The notes: generated by a model from the letters alone, not told the origin. Counted from the first letter of the stretch, positions 44,216-53,264 are shown. The stretch is DNA of 64,000 nt from Isoptericola luteus (GCF_020297055.1 NZ_JAIXCQ010000007.1:155785-219784); one strand, 5' to 3'. Program-made: numbers and translations.

Positions 44216-44623
44216 GTGCCCAGCTTTAGCTCGCCAGGTGTGCGCCGCTTCGTCACCTGGTTCAACGGACGCGTGCTCGCGTGGCGCCGGTCGCCGCGCT
44301 GGGGCGGCCCGTTGCGCCGGCGGCTCACCATCGTGCGCTACACGGGACGGCGCACCGGACGAGAGTTCGCCATCCCGGTCGGGTTCCGTCGCGAGGGCGA
44401 GGGCGTGACCCTCAGGGCGGTGGCACCGGAGGCGAAACGCTGGTGGCGCAACTTCCTGGGCGAGGGTGCGGCGCTCTCGCTCGAGCTCGACGGCGAGGAG
44501 CGCTCCGGGCACGCGGTCGCCCACCGTGACGCCGCGGGCCGGGTGACCGTCAGCGTGCGGTGGGTCGACCTGCAGGGCGGGGACCGACGAGCCGCGGAGG
44601 TGCCCGCGCGCCGCGCGGAGTAG
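44216..44623 (+). CDS. DUF385/F420-type nitroreductase-like protein
   Basis: A 135-residue protein of the split beta-barrel group that includes the F420H2-dependent quinone and nitro reductases of mycobacteria. Recognisable are RRLTIVRYTGRRTGREFAIP, VGFRREGEGVTLRAVAPEAK and RWWRNFLGEGAALSLELDGE. GTG start with a GGAGGAA site. It follows rel at 57 bp and precedes the DNA ligase gene by 10 bp. Cofactor and substrate are not evident. Confidence 0.78.
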   Translation: MPSFSSPGVRRFVTWFNGRVLAWRRSPRWGGPLRRRLTIVRYTGRRTGREFAIPVGFRREGEGVTLRAVAPEAKRWWRNFLGEGAALSLELDGEERSGHAVAHRDAAGRVTVSVRWVDLQGGDRRAAEVPARRAE

Positions 44624-44633
44624 GTTCGCAGGC

Positions 44634-45803
44634 ATGACGCTGCCGCTGTCGCCGCCGGTCCTGCCCATGCTCGCGAAGTCCGTCGCCGCCGTCCCGGAGC
44701 AGCCTGACGACGGGCCCGGCTGGGTGTACGAGCCGAAGTGGGACGGGTTCCGCGCCGTCGTGTTCCGTGACGGCGACGACGTGCGCATCGACTCGCGCAA
44801 CTCCCGGCCGATGCAGCGGTACTTCCCGGAGGTCGTGGAGGCCGTCAAGGCGGCGCTCCCCGAACGTTGCGTGGTCGACGGCGAGATCGTCCTCGCGCGA
44901 CCCGGCGCCGACGGTGGTGCCGCCCACCTCGACTTCGACGCCCTGGGGCAGCGCATCCATCCTGCGGCGTCCAGGGTCGGACTGCTCGCGCAGGAGACCC
45001 CGGCGAGCCTCGTGGTCTTCGACCTGCTGGCCCTCGACGACGACGACCTCACGAGCCGACCGCTGACCGAGCGGCTCACGCTCCTCGACGGGCTCGGCCT
45101 CCGGGGCCCGCAGGTGCACGCGACCCCGCGGACCACGGACGCCGAGGTCGCGCGCGACTGGTTCGAGACGTTCGAGGGCGCCGGCCTCGACGGCGTGGTG
45201 GCCAAGCCGGCGGACGCGCCCTACCAGCCGAACAAGCGGGCCATGCTCAAGATCAAGCACGCGCGCACCGCCGACGTCGTCCTCGCGGGCTTCCGGCTGC
45301 ACAAGACGTCGACGTCCGAGCGGCCGCTCGTCGGCTCGTTGCTGCTGGGGCTGTACCGCGACGAACCCGACCGTGAGGACGGTGCGGTGGGCCCGCAGCT
45401 CCAGTTCGTGGGTGTCGCGGCCTCGTTCCCCGCCGCCCGCAGGGCCGCCCTGCACGCCGAGCTGTCTCCGCTCGCCGTCGAGCCCGGCACCCCGGAAGGA
45501 GCCGAGCACCCCTGGGCGGACTGGCAGGACCCGGCCGTCGCCGACGGCAGCGCAGGGGAGCGGCGGCCCGGCGCTCAGTCGCGATGGAGCGCGGGCAAGG
45601 ACCTGACCTTCACCCCGCTGCGGATCGAGCGCGTGCTCGAGGTCGGATACGACCACATGGAGGGCGCGCGGTTCCGGCACACCGCGCAGTTCAAGCGGTG
45701 GCGGCCGGACCGCGACCCGGGGTCGTGCACCTACGAGCAGCTCGCGGAGCCGGTCGGGTACGACCTGGGGTCACTGCTGCCCGGCGCGCCCGGAACCGCC
45801 TGA
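44634..45803 (+). CDS. ATP-dependent DNA ligase (LigC/LigD ligase-domain type)
   Basis: A 389-residue ligase with motif I VYEPKWDGFRAVVF (Lys is the AMP acceptor), motif Ia DSRNSRPMQRYFPE, motif III VVDGEIVLAR and FDLLALDDDDL, motif IV GLDGVVAKPADAPYQPN, motif V RAMLKIKHARTADVVLAGFR and an OB fold ending in HTAQFKRWRPDRDPGSCTYE. It lacks nuclease and polymerase domains. The ATG follows TAGGTT by 7 nt (leaderless). The LigD-type polymerase gene at 46422 suggests a role in DNA end joining or base-excision repair; no ku gene is in the window. Confidence 0.93.
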   Translation: MTLPLSPPVLPMLAKSVAAVPEQPDDGPGWVYEPKWDGFRAVVFRDGDDVRIDSRNSRPMQRYFPEVVEAVKAALPERCVVDGEIVLARPGADGGAAHLDFDALGQRIHPAASRVGLLAQETPASLVVFDLLALDDDDLTSRPLTERLTLLDGLGLRGPQVHATPRTTDAEVARDWFETFEGAGLDGVVAKPADAPYQPNKRAMLKIKHARTADVVLAGFRLHKTSTSERPLVGSLLLGLYRDEPDREDGAVGPQLQFVGVAASFPAARRAALHAELSPLAVEPGTPEGAEHPWADWQDPAVADGSAGERRPGAQSRWSAGKDLTFTPLRIERVLEVGYDHMEGARFRHTAQFKRWRPDRDPGSCTYEQLAEPVGYDLGSLLPGAPGTA

Positions 45804-45858
45804 GCCGGCGACCGGAGCGATGAGTCCGCCGGCCGCCGGCCGTCTGGAGGGCATGGGA

Positions 45859-46416
45859 ATGCTGAGATACGGGTTGAGCTGCTCGCTCGACGGCTACGTC
45901 GTCGACGGGGACGGGAACTTCGACTGGTCCGAGCCCAGCGAGGACGCCCACGCCTACTTCAACGCGCGGACCCGGGAGGTGAGCACCTTCGTCCTGGGTC
46001 GGCGCATGTGGGAGACGATGCGGGTCTGGGACACCATGCCGGCGGGGGAGTCCGAGGTGACCGACGAGTTCGCTGCGGCCTGGCGCGAGATCGACAAGAT
46101 CGTCTGCTCCGACACGCTGACCGGCCTCGATGCCCCGCGCGCCACGCTCGAGCCGCGCCTCACCGCGGAGCGGCTGGCCGAGATCGTGGCGGCGAGCGAC
46201 GGCGTCGTCGAGGTCTCCGGTCCGACGACGGCGGCGGTCGCGCTGCGGGCCGGGATGGTCGACGAGATGGACGTGCGCGTCCTGCCGTACGTCGCGGGAT
46301 CCGGGGTGCGGCTGCTGCCCGACGGGCTGCGCGCCGAGCTCGCGCTGGTGGACACCTTCGTCTTCGACGACGGGTCGGTGTGCCTCCGGTACGCCCGGTC
46401 CGCCGCCGCCGGGTAG
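45859..46416 (+). CDS. Dihydrofolate reductase/RibD C-terminal family protein
   Basis: A 185-residue protein: MLRYGLSCSLDGYVVDGDGN, REVSTFVLGRRMWETMRVWD, VCSDTLTGLDAPRATLEPRL, VVEVSGPTTAAVALRAGMVD and MDVRVLPYVAGSGVRLLPDG. It has the NADPH-binding reductase fold but none of the residues that define true folate enzymes. ATG 45859 has GGAGGG at the right distance; ATG 45853 is too close. It is convergent with ligD, separated by 5 bp. Confidence 0.8.
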   Translation: MLRYGLSCSLDGYVVDGDGNFDWSEPSEDAHAYFNARTREVSTFVLGRRMWETMRVWDTMPAGESEVTDEFAAAWREIDKIVCSDTLTGLDAPRATLEPRLTAERLAEIVAASDGVVEVSGPTTAAVALRAGMVDEMDVRVLPYVAGSGVRLLPDGLRAELALVDTFVFDDGSVCLRYARSAAAG

Positions 46417-46421
46417 CCCGC

Positions 46422-47507
46422 TCAGCGCTTGCGGTCGGTGTCGCGGCTGGGCTGGACCCGCTTGGGCTCGCCTGGCATCTTCGGGTACTCCGGGGGATAG
46501 GGCAGGTCGCCCAGGCCGTGCTCCTCCTCGTCGCGTCGCGCCAGGTCCAGGGCCGCGTCCAGGGAGCAGTCCAGGGCCGGGTCGCGGTCGGCCCGCAGCG
46601 CCGCGAACAGGTCGCCCCGCTCCGCGAACCGCGCCGGCACCGTCGTGACGTCGAAGTCGTCGGGGTGGACCTCGCCCACCTCGTCCCACTCCAACGGGGT
46701 GGAGACGGTGGCGCGAGGGTTGGCCCGGACCGAGTAGGCGGAGGCGATGGTGCGGTCGCGCGCCATCTGGTTGTAGTCGACGAAGATCCGCTCGCCGCGC
46801 TCCTCCTTCCACCACTTCGTGGTGACCTGGTCCGGCAGCCGGCGCTCGAGCTCTCGGCCGATCGCGATGGTGGCGCGGCGAGCCTGCTGGAACGACCACC
46901 GGGGGGCGAGGGGTACGAACACGTGGATGCCCCGGCCGCCCGACGTCTTCGGGTAGCCCACCAGGTCGAGCTCGGTGAGGAGGTCGCGCAGAGGGAAGGC
47001 GACCGCTGCGGCGTCGTCGAACGAGGTGCCCGGCTGCGGGTCGAGGTCGATGCGCAGCTGGTCCACGGCCTCGACGTCGTCACGCCGCACCGGCCACGGG
47101 TGGAACGTCAGCGTGCCGAGGTTGGCAGCCCACGCGACGACGGCGAGCTCGGTGGGGGCGACCTCGTCCGCGGTACGCCCGCTGGGGAACGCGATCGTCG
47201 CCGTCTCGACGTAGTCCGGTGCGCCGCGTGGCAGCCGCTTCTGGTAGAACGCGTCCCCGCGGCTGTCCGCGCGGGTCGCCATCACCGCGCCGTCGAAGAA
47301 GCCCTTGGGCCATCGCTCCAGCGTGGTCGGGCGATGCAAGAGGGCACCCAGGACGCCGTCGCCCACGGACAGGAAGTACTCCACCACCTGGAGCTTGGTG
47401 ATCCCGGGGCGCCCCTCCCGCTCGGGGAACACGACCCGGTCGGGGCTGGAGACACGCACGGTGCGGCCGTCGGCGTCGAGCTCGACGGCGGGAGCGTCGG
47501 AGGGCAT
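46422..47507 (-). CDS. ligD: LigD-type polymerase/primase domain protein
   Basis: A 361-residue stand-alone polymerase of the archaeo-eukaryotic primase family, the module that fills gaps in bacterial non-homologous end joining. Visible: KLQVVEYFLSVGDGVLGALL, GAPDYVETATIAFPSGRTAD, the metal-binding DxD in DQLRIDLDPQPGTSFDDAAA, YPKTSGGRGIHVFVPLAPRW and VDYNQMARDRTIASAYSVRA. The ATG follows TAGGTT by 7 nt. No ligase or nuclease domain is fused, but a ligase gene is 0.6 kb away on the other strand. Confidence 0.93.
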   Translation of the reverse strand: MPSDAPAVELDADGRTVRVSSPDRVVFPEREGRPGITKLQVVEYFLSVGDGVLGALLHRPTTLERWPKGFFDGAVMATRADSRGDAFYQKRLPRGAPDYVETATIAFPSGRTADEVAPTELAVVAWAANLGTLTFHPWPVRRDDVEAVDQLRIDLDPQPGTSFDDAAAVAFPLRDLLTELDLVGYPKTSGGRGIHVFVPLAPRWSFQQARRATIAIGRELERRLPDQVTTKWWKEERGERIFVDYNQMARDRTIASAYSVRANPRATVSTPLEWDEVGEVHPDDFDVTTVPARFAERGDLFAALRADRDPALDCSLDAALDLARRDEEEHGLGDLPYPPEYPKMPGEPKRVQPSRDTDRKR

Positions 47508-47517
47508 GGGCCTCAAC

Positions 47518-48219
47518 CTAGGGCAGAGCCTCACCCACCGCACCCAGGACCTCGGTGGCACGGGCCAGCACGAGCCGTGCGCGCGGACGTCCCACGGCGC
47601 GCACCCGGCGCTCGAGCAGCCGGGTGGCCTGGGACAGGTCGACGCCGCAGTGCCGGACGAGCGCGACCACCCGGGCGAGCGCGTCGTCCGGAGTCAGGTG
47701 CAGCGCGAGGTCGACGACGGTGCGTGCGGGGACCGTCACCCGCAGGCCCGCGAGGACGACCGTGTCGTCGCGCAGGAGCGGCGCCTGCCAGACCTTCCCG
47801 GAGTCGTCGCGGACCCGGGGTCGGTGGCGCCCGGGAAGGTAGGTCAGGTCGAGGAGCCCGCCGTCGTGGGCGACGCCGCCGCAGTGGACCCAGGCGGCGG
47901 TGCGACCGGACACCGCCGAGCCCGCGGGGACGTCCCCCACGAGGGTCTCGGCGCGGAGGTGCGGCCCCACCATCTCGCCGGCCGGGACGGCGGCGTCGTG
48001 CCGGAGGACGTCGAGCGCGCCGTCGCGCACCAGGACGTCCCACGCAGCGCGCCCGCCGACGTCGGCGGGGCGCACGAGGCGCGACGCCCGGGGAGTGCCG
48101 GGCGGGGCGAGGAGGTCGGCCAGGCTCTGGCCGCCGGGCTCGGCTGTGCCGGACGAACGGGCGGACGAACGGGCGGACGAACGGGCAGACGGACGGGCAG
48201 ACGGACGGGCGGGTCCCAC
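47518..48219 (-). CDS. AbiEi-like DNA-binding protein (putative)
   Basis: A 233-residue protein. The GTG start (complement 48217-48219) is 7 nt after TACCGT. After a Ser/Ala/Arg-rich N-terminal repeat comes a region resembling the AbiEi antitoxin core: LVRPADVGGRAAWDVLVRDG, GALDVLRHDAAVPAGEMVGP, VSGRTAAWVHCGGVAHDGGL and LRVTVPARTVVDLALHLTPD. There is no nuclease (DUF559) domain and no AbiEii-type toxin next to it. Similar orphan proteins are common in actinobacteria; a role in phage defence is not shown. Confidence 0.65.
   Translation of the reverse strand: MGPARPSARPSARSSARSSARSSGTAEPGGQSLADLLAPPGTPRASRLVRPADVGGRAAWDVLVRDGALDVLRHDAAVPAGEMVGPHLRAETLVGDVPAGSAVSGRTAAWVHCGGVAHDGGLLDLTYLPGRHRPRVRDDSGKVWQAPLLRDDTVVLAGLRVTVPARTVVDLALHLTPDDALARVVALVRHCGVDLSQATRLLERRVRAVGRPRARLVLARATEVLGAVGEALP
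48151..48212. repeat. 12-bp tandem repeat in the N terminus of the AbiEi-like gene
   Basis: Three copies of a CGGACGAACGGG unit are followed by two copies of a diverged CAGACGGACGGG unit. They are translated on the minus strand as SARP/SARS repeats within the first 20 residues, so the frame is kept. Confidence 0.85.
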
Positions 48220-48274
48220 GCCCGGAACGGTATCCGGGCGCGGGACCCGCCCGCGCAGCGCCTGTGGACGGACG

Positions 48275-50107
48275 TCAGCCGCGAGACTCCTGCGCGGCAC
48301 GCACGACCTGCTCGAGCCACGAGCGGCGGGCCGCGATGTCGGACTCGAGCTCGGTGACGCGCCGGGAGTCGCCGGCGGCCCGTGCCTTCGCCAGGTCGGC
48401 CTCCAGGCTCTCGATCGCGGACTCGAGCTGCGCGGCAGCGCCCTCGGCCCGTGCCCGGGTCTCGGGGTTGGTGCGGTCCCAGCGAGCCTGGTCGGCGTCG
48501 CGCACCGCCGACTCGACGGCGCGCAGCCGGCCCTCGACGCGCTGCAGGTCGCCACGCGGCACCTTGCCGGCCTCCTCCCAGCGCTCCTGGATGTCGCGCA
48601 GCGCGTTCTTGGCCCGCTGGAGGTCAGTGACCGGCAGCAGCGCCTCCGCCTCGACGAGCAGCGCCTCCTTGACCTCGAGGTTCTGCGCGTACTCGGCGTC
48701 GATGGCGGCGTTCTCGGAGTCGCGCGCGGCGAAGAACGTGTCCTGCGCCCCGCGGAACCGGGCCCACAGGGCGTCGTCGTCCTTGCGGTTCGCACGGCCG
48801 GCGGCCTTCCAGCGCGCCATCAGGTCGCGGTAGGCGGCCGCGGTCGCACCCCAGTCGGTGCTGTGCTGCAGGGCCTCCGCCTCGACCACCAGCTTCTCCT
48901 TGGTGGTCTTCGCGGCGGCGTTGCGCTGCTCGAGGTCGGCGAAGAAGTGGCGACGCTCGCGGTCGAAGGCGGTGCGCGCGTGGCTGAACCGCTTCCAGAG
49001 CGCCTCCTCCGTGGGACGGTCGATGCGCGGGCCGGAGCGCTGCGCCTCCTTCCACTGGTCGAGCAGCGTGCGCAGCTCCTCGCCCGCCGGGCGCCACTGC
49101 ATCTTCGCCGGGTCGGTCGCCGCGATCTTCTCCGCGGTGTCCACGATGGCGGTGCGTGCCTCGACCGCGGCCGCCTTGGCGGCGGCTCGCTCCTGCTCCA
49201 GGGCGGCGCGACGCTCGGCCGCGGCCGACCGCAGCGACTCGACCCGGGCGCGCAGGCCGTCCAGGTCGCCGACGGCGGCCGGCTCCGTGGTCTCCTCGGT
49301 GAGCTTCGTGAGCGTCTGGTCGATCTCGCGCACCGACAGGTCCGCGCTGCTCAGGCGGGTCTCGAACAGCGCGACCTTGGCCGACAGGTCGAGGTAGCGG
49401 CGCACGTACAGGCTCATCGCCTCGGACGCGGGCACGCCGGGGAACTGGCCCACCTCGCGCTCACCCGCGGCCTCGCGGACGAAGACCGTGCCGTCGTCGT
49501 CCACGCGGCCGAAGCCCTCGGCAGCGGCCGCCTCAGCGGCGTCCACGGCTGCGGGTGCGACAGGCATGACGGGCGTGGCCGGTGCGCCAGGAGTTGCCGG
49601 GACCGAGCCCGAGGGTGCGCCGGCCGCTGCCGGACGGCGGATCGCCGAGGGCTTGGGCGCGCCCGCGAGCGCCGAAGGCTTGGGCGCGCCCGGCTTGGGC
49701 GCGGCCGGCTTCTGGGAACCGGCCTGCGGTGCGTCGGTCTCGGTCGTCTCCGGCGTCGTGGGCTCGGCCGCTGCCTCGGGTGCCGTGGCACCTGGCTCGG
49801 CCGGTGCGGCATCAGGCTCGGCCGATGTCGGCTCGGCCGGTGCGGCCGCGGCGGGCTCGGGCTCGGTCGGTGCCGGCTCCGCGGGTGCCGCGGCGTCGGG
49901 CTCGGTCGGTGCTGCGGGCTCGGGCTCGGTCGTGGCCGGCTCCGGAACCCCGGTGGTCGGCGGCTCCTCGGGCGCCGGCTGCGGCGCTTCCTGGGTGGAG
50001 GCCTCCGTGCCGGCGGGGGCGACAGGCGGGGCCGCCTCGGTCGCCTGCTCGGTCTCGGCGGCCACGGGCTGCTCGGGGCCGGTCGAGCCGGGGGTGCTCT
50101 CGCTCAC
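48275..50107 (-). CDS. DUF349 domain protein with Ala/Pro/Glu-rich N terminus
   Basis: A 610-residue acidic protein. Residues 1 to about 195 are low complexity (Glu/Pro/Ala). The rest is a chain of helical DUF349 repeats (ALWKRFSHARTAFDRERRHF, ALWARFRGAQDTFFAARDSE, DLMARWKAAGRANRKDDDAL) with long coiled-coil segments at the C terminus (ESAIESLEADLAKARAAGDS). DUF349 proteins occur in actinobacteria and gamma-proteobacteria; their role is not settled. The GTG start overlaps the stop of the peptidyl-prolyl isomerase gene upstream (GTGA). Confidence 0.87.
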   Translation of the reverse strand: MSESTPGSTGPEQPVAAETEQATEAAPPVAPAGTEASTQEAPQPAPEEPPTTGVPEPATTEPEPAAPTEPDAAAPAEPAPTEPEPAAAAPAEPTSAEPDAAPAEPGATAPEAAAEPTTPETTETDAPQAGSQKPAAPKPGAPKPSALAGAPKPSAIRRPAAAGAPSGSVPATPGAPATPVMPVAPAAVDAAEAAAAEGFGRVDDDGTVFVREAAGEREVGQFPGVPASEAMSLYVRRYLDLSAKVALFETRLSSADLSVREIDQTLTKLTEETTEPAAVGDLDGLRARVESLRSAAAERRAALEQERAAAKAAAVEARTAIVDTAEKIAATDPAKMQWRPAGEELRTLLDQWKEAQRSGPRIDRPTEEALWKRFSHARTAFDRERRHFFADLEQRNAAAKTTKEKLVVEAEALQHSTDWGATAAAYRDLMARWKAAGRANRKDDDALWARFRGAQDTFFAARDSENAAIDAEYAQNLEVKEALLVEAEALLPVTDLQRAKNALRDIQERWEEAGKVPRGDLQRVEGRLRAVESAVRDADQARWDRTNPETRARAEGAAAQLESAIESLEADLAKARAAGDSRRVTELESDIAARRSWLEQVVRAAQESRG

Positions 50108-50886
50108 TGGGTCTCCACTCCTTCGATGATGACGGGGCTGGCGGGGGAGCCGTCTGCGGCTCCGTCCGCCACGCCCGCGTCAGCGACTGCCTGGACGGCG
50201 TCCAGGCCAGAACTCACGGTGCCGAGCACCGTGTACCCGCCGGCGGCGTCGGACGGGATGGTCGAATCCTGGTACACGACGAAGAACTGCGAGCCCATCG
50301 ACTCGCCGTCGCCGCCGATGCGTGCCATCGCGATCGTCCCGGCCGGGTAGACGTCGTCGGCCGGAGCGTTCTCGACGGGTCCGTACGAGTATCCCGGGTC
50401 GCCGCTCCCCGTGCCGGTCGGGTCGCCGCACTGCAGCACGAAGATGCCCGCGGTGGTGAGCCGGTGGCAGGCGGTGCCGTCGAAGTACCCCGCGTCGGCC
50501 AGCGCCACGAAGCTCGCCACGGCCTGGGGGGCGGCGGCACCGTCCAGCTCGACGACGAGGTCGGACTCGACCCCGGCGGAGCACATCTGCAGCGTCGCGG
50601 TCCAGGTCCGGCCCTCGGCGGTGGACGGGTCGGGCAGGGCGCCGCCGTCACGGGCGCCCGGGGTGTTCGCGGGGCACGCCCCGGCGGCCGCGGGCGTCGG
50701 GGGCGACTGCGTGCCGCCGCTGAGCCCGCCGAGCCCGGCGACGACGGCAGTGCCCAGGACGAGTGCGAGCACGGCCGCGATGGCCACGAGCGCGAACGTG
50801 CGTTGCCGCTTCGCGCGCGCCCGTGCCTGCCGTTGCTCCCACTTCGCCTGCTGCTTGCGCGCCTGCTCGCGCTGGGTGGCCGCCAC
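50104..50886 (-). CDS. Membrane-anchored cyclophilin-type peptidyl-prolyl isomerase
   Basis: A protein of about 260 residues. A basic N terminus and one membrane helix (TFALVAIAAVLALVLGTAVV) anchor an extracytoplasmic cyclophilin domain (VESDLVVELDGAAAPQAVAS, FDGTACHRLTTAGIFVLQCG, PAGTIAMARIGGDGESMGSQ, FFVVYQDSTIP). I start it at GTG complement 50884-50886 because the AGGAGG site abuts the alternative GTG four codons upstream (50898) and cannot serve it. It probably helps folding of exported proteins. Confidence 0.88.
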   Translation of the reverse strand: MAATQREQARKQQAKWEQRQARARAKRQRTFALVAIAAVLALVLGTAVVAGLGGLSGGTQSPPTPAAAGACPANTPGARDGGALPDPSTAEGRTWTATLQMCSAGVESDLVVELDGAAAPQAVASFVALADAGYFDGTACHRLTTAGIFVLQCGDPTGTGSGDPGYSYGPVENAPADDVYPAGTIAMARIGGDGESMGSQFFVVYQDSTIPSDAAGGYTVLGTVSSGLDAVQAVADAGVADGAADGSPASPVIIEGVETQ

Positions 50887-50943
50887 CGTCGGGGGCACCT
50901 CCTTGGTCGTTCGTCGGCGCGCGCGGATCCGCGCGCGGGGGAC

Positions 50944-50949
50944 AGTCTA
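50944..50949 (-). promoter_or_regulatory. Promoter -10 of the isomerase-DUF349 operon
   Basis: TAGACT on the minus strand lies about 57 nt before the chosen isomerase start, in the 106-bp divergent gap with the MBL gene. Confidence 0.5.
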
Positions 50950-50992
50950 GGCACCGGGGTACAGGTCACACCCGCCCGATACCGTGGCCGCC

Positions 50993-51730
50993 GTGGAGAT
51001 ACACCTGGTCGTGGCACCCGTCTTCGGTACCAACTGCTGCGTCGTCGTCGCGGACGACGCCCCGGGCGGGCCCCGGGACTGCGTCGTCGTGGACGCCGGA
51101 GCGGGCGTGGAGGAGGAGGTGTCCGCACTGGTCACCCGCCTGGGCCTGCGCCCACGCGCGGTGCTCGCGACCCACGGGCACGTCGACCACACCTGGGACG
51201 CGGCGACGTTGTGCGAGCGCTACGGCGTCCCGATGCGCGTCCACGCCGCCGATGCGTACCGGCTCACCGACCCGTTCGGCACGCTCGGGATCAGCGACGC
51301 CGGGGTGTCGCACGCGCTGGGCGACGCCCTCGCGGCCACCGGACGGCGCCAGGAGGACTACCGGGCCCCGGGGGAGGTCAAGGTCTTCGAGCCGGGACGG
51401 GACGACGAGACGCTCGTCGCCGGTGCCGTGCGGCTGCGTGCGGTGCACGCGCCGGGACACACGGAGGGCTCGACGCTCTTCGTGCTCGGTGGTGACGGTG
51501 ACGGCCGCGCCGCCGGCCCCGGCGCGCCGTCGGGCGTGGTGCTCGCCGGCGACGTGCTCTTCGCCGGCGGCGTGGGGCGCACCGACCTGCCCGGGGGTGA
51601 CGCGGCGACGATGCGGCGCACGCTGCGCGACGTGGTCGGCCGGCTGGACCGGGACCTGGCCGTCGTGCCCGGTCACGGGCCCACCACCCGCGTGGGGCAC
51701 GAGCTGGACACCAACCCCTTCCTCGCCTGA
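50993..51730 (+). CDS. MBL-fold metallo-hydrolase (glyoxalase II-like)
   Basis: A 245-residue metallo-beta-lactamase-fold hydrolase. Metal ligands: ATHGHVDHTWD (HxHxDH), VHAPGHTEGSTLFVL, VVLAGDVLFAGGVGRTDLPG and VVPGHGPTT. This resembles the glyoxalase II branch that hydrolyses thioester-type substrates. GTG 50993 is taken as the start because it is 7 nt after TACCGT (50980-50985); GTG 50984 lies within that hexamer. The next gene is hisS, about 110 bp downstream. Confidence 0.9.
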   Translation: MEIHLVVAPVFGTNCCVVVADDAPGGPRDCVVVDAGAGVEEEVSALVTRLGLRPRAVLATHGHVDHTWDAATLCERYGVPMRVHAADAYRLTDPFGTLGISDAGVSHALGDALAATGRRQEDYRAPGEVKVFEPGRDDETLVAGAVRLRAVHAPGHTEGSTLFVLGGDGDGRAAGPGAPSGVVLAGDVLFAGGVGRTDLPGGDAATMRRTLRDVVGRLDRDLAVVPGHGPTTRVGHELDTNPFLA

Positions 51731-51838
51731 CGCCGTCGACGCGTGGGGGACGCGTCAGCGGATGTGGTGGGCGACATGGTGGTGTCACCGGTGGACCGGC
51801 GACCGGGCGCACGTCCGCCGTCTGGGAAGATGGTGCCC

Positions 51839-53230
51839 ATGGCACGCCCTACCCCGCTCTCCGGCTTCCCTGAATGGCTCCCCGACGGTCGCGTCGTGGA
51901 GCAGCACGTCCTGGAGGTGTTGCGACACACCTTCGAGCTGCACGGGTTCGCCGGGATCGAGACGCGCGCGGTCGAGCCGCTGGACCAGCTGCTGCGCAAG
52001 GGCGAGACCTCCAAGGAGGTCTACGTGCTGCGCCGGCTCCAGGACGAGGACGGCGACCAGGCCCGTGGTGACCAGAGGCCGGACAAGCAGCTCGGTCTGC
52101 ACTTCGACCTCACCGTCCCGTTCGCGCGCTACGTGCTGGAGAACGCCGGCCGCCTGGCGTTCCCGTTCAAGCGCTACCAGATCCAGAAGGTCTGGCGGGG
52201 TGAGCGTCCCCAGGACGGCAGGTTCCGCGAGTTCGTGCAGGCCGACATCGACGTCGTCGGCGCCGGCGAGCTGCCCTACCACTACGAGGTCGAGCTCCCG
52301 CTGGTCATGGCGGAGGCCCTGGGCGCGCTGCGCGACGTGGGCGTGCCCGAGGTGCGGATCCTCGTGAACAACCGCAAGGTCGCCGAGGGTTTCTACCGCG
52401 GCCTCGGGCTGGACGACGTCGAGGGCGTGCTGCGTCAGGTGGACAAGCTCGACAAGATCGGCCCGGACGCCGTCGCCGAGCTGCTCCAGGCCGAGCAGGG
52501 GGCCACGCCCGAACAGGCGAAGGCCTGTCTGGAGCTGGCCGGGATCTCCGGCGCGGACACCGGGGTGATCGACCGGGTACGCGCGCTCGCGGGCTCCTAC
52601 GGCGCCGGCACGGACCTGCTGGAGACGGGCCTGGCCGAGCTCGGCGCCCTCGTGGAGGCGGCGGCCCGGCGCGCGCCGGGCGTCGTCGTCGCCGACCTGA
52701 AGATCGCCCGCGGGCTCGACTACTACACGGGGTCGGTCTACGAGACGGTGCTCGTGGGCCACGAGCAGCTCGGGTCGATCTGCTCGGGCGGCCGCTACGA
52801 CACGCTCGCCTCCGACGGCAAGAACACCTACCCGGGCGTGGGGCTGTCCATCGGCGTCTCGCGGCTCGTCTCGCGGCTGCTGTCGGCGGGGCTCGTCACC
52901 GCGACCCGCGGGGTGCCGACGGCGGTCCTGGTCGCCGTCGCAGACGAGGAGCACCGGGCACAGTCCGACGCCGTGGCCGCCGCGCTGCGGTCCCGCGGCA
53001 TCCCCGTGGACGTCGCGCCGGCGGCGGCGAAGTTCGGCAAGCAGATCAAGTTCGCCGACCGCCGCGGCATCCCGTTCGTGTGGTTCCCGGGGCAGGCGGG
53101 CGAGGACGACGTCGTCGGCCCCGACCAGGTCAAGGACATCCGCTCGGGCGAGCAGAAGGACGCCGACGCGTCCGTGTGGACCCCGCCGGAGCAGGACCTG
53201 CGGCCGCGGGTGGTGCCGGCGGGGGAGTGA
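51839..53230 (+). CDS. hisS: Histidyl-tRNA synthetase
   Basis: A 463-residue class II synthetase. Motifs: GFPEWLPDGRVVEQHVLEVL, motif 2 region FKRYQIQKVWRGERPQDGRF, REFVQADIDVVG, the histidine loop GLDYYTGSVYETVLVGHEQL and ICSGGRYDTLA, motif 3 GVGLSIGVSRLVSRLL and the C-terminal anticodon domain. It belongs to the longer actinobacterial form. Upstream GAAGAT lies 7 nt before the ATG, a weaker leaderless-type arrangement. Confidence 0.96.
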   Translation: MARPTPLSGFPEWLPDGRVVEQHVLEVLRHTFELHGFAGIETRAVEPLDQLLRKGETSKEVYVLRRLQDEDGDQARGDQRPDKQLGLHFDLTVPFARYVLENAGRLAFPFKRYQIQKVWRGERPQDGRFREFVQADIDVVGAGELPYHYEVELPLVMAEALGALRDVGVPEVRILVNNRKVAEGFYRGLGLDDVEGVLRQVDKLDKIGPDAVAELLQAEQGATPEQAKACLELAGISGADTGVIDRVRALAGSYGAGTDLLETGLAELGALVEAAARRAPGVVVADLKIARGLDYYTGSVYETVLVGHEQLGSICSGGRYDTLASDGKNTYPGVGLSIGVSRLVSRLLSAGLVTATRGVPTAVLVAVADEEHRAQSDAVAAALRSRGIPVDVAPAAAKFGKQIKFADRRGIPFVWFPGQAGEDDVVGPDQVKDIRSGEQKDADASVWTPPEQDLRPRVVPAGE

Positions 53231-53264
53231 TGCTCCCGTCGGGGCGACCCCACCCGCGGCGTCG

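Noticed and set aside
50887..50898. Upstream GTG (50898) as start of the peptidyl-prolyl isomerase
   Set aside because: The AGGAGG motif directly touches that codon, leaving no spacing; the GTG four codons later is at a usable distance. The alternative is not excluded.
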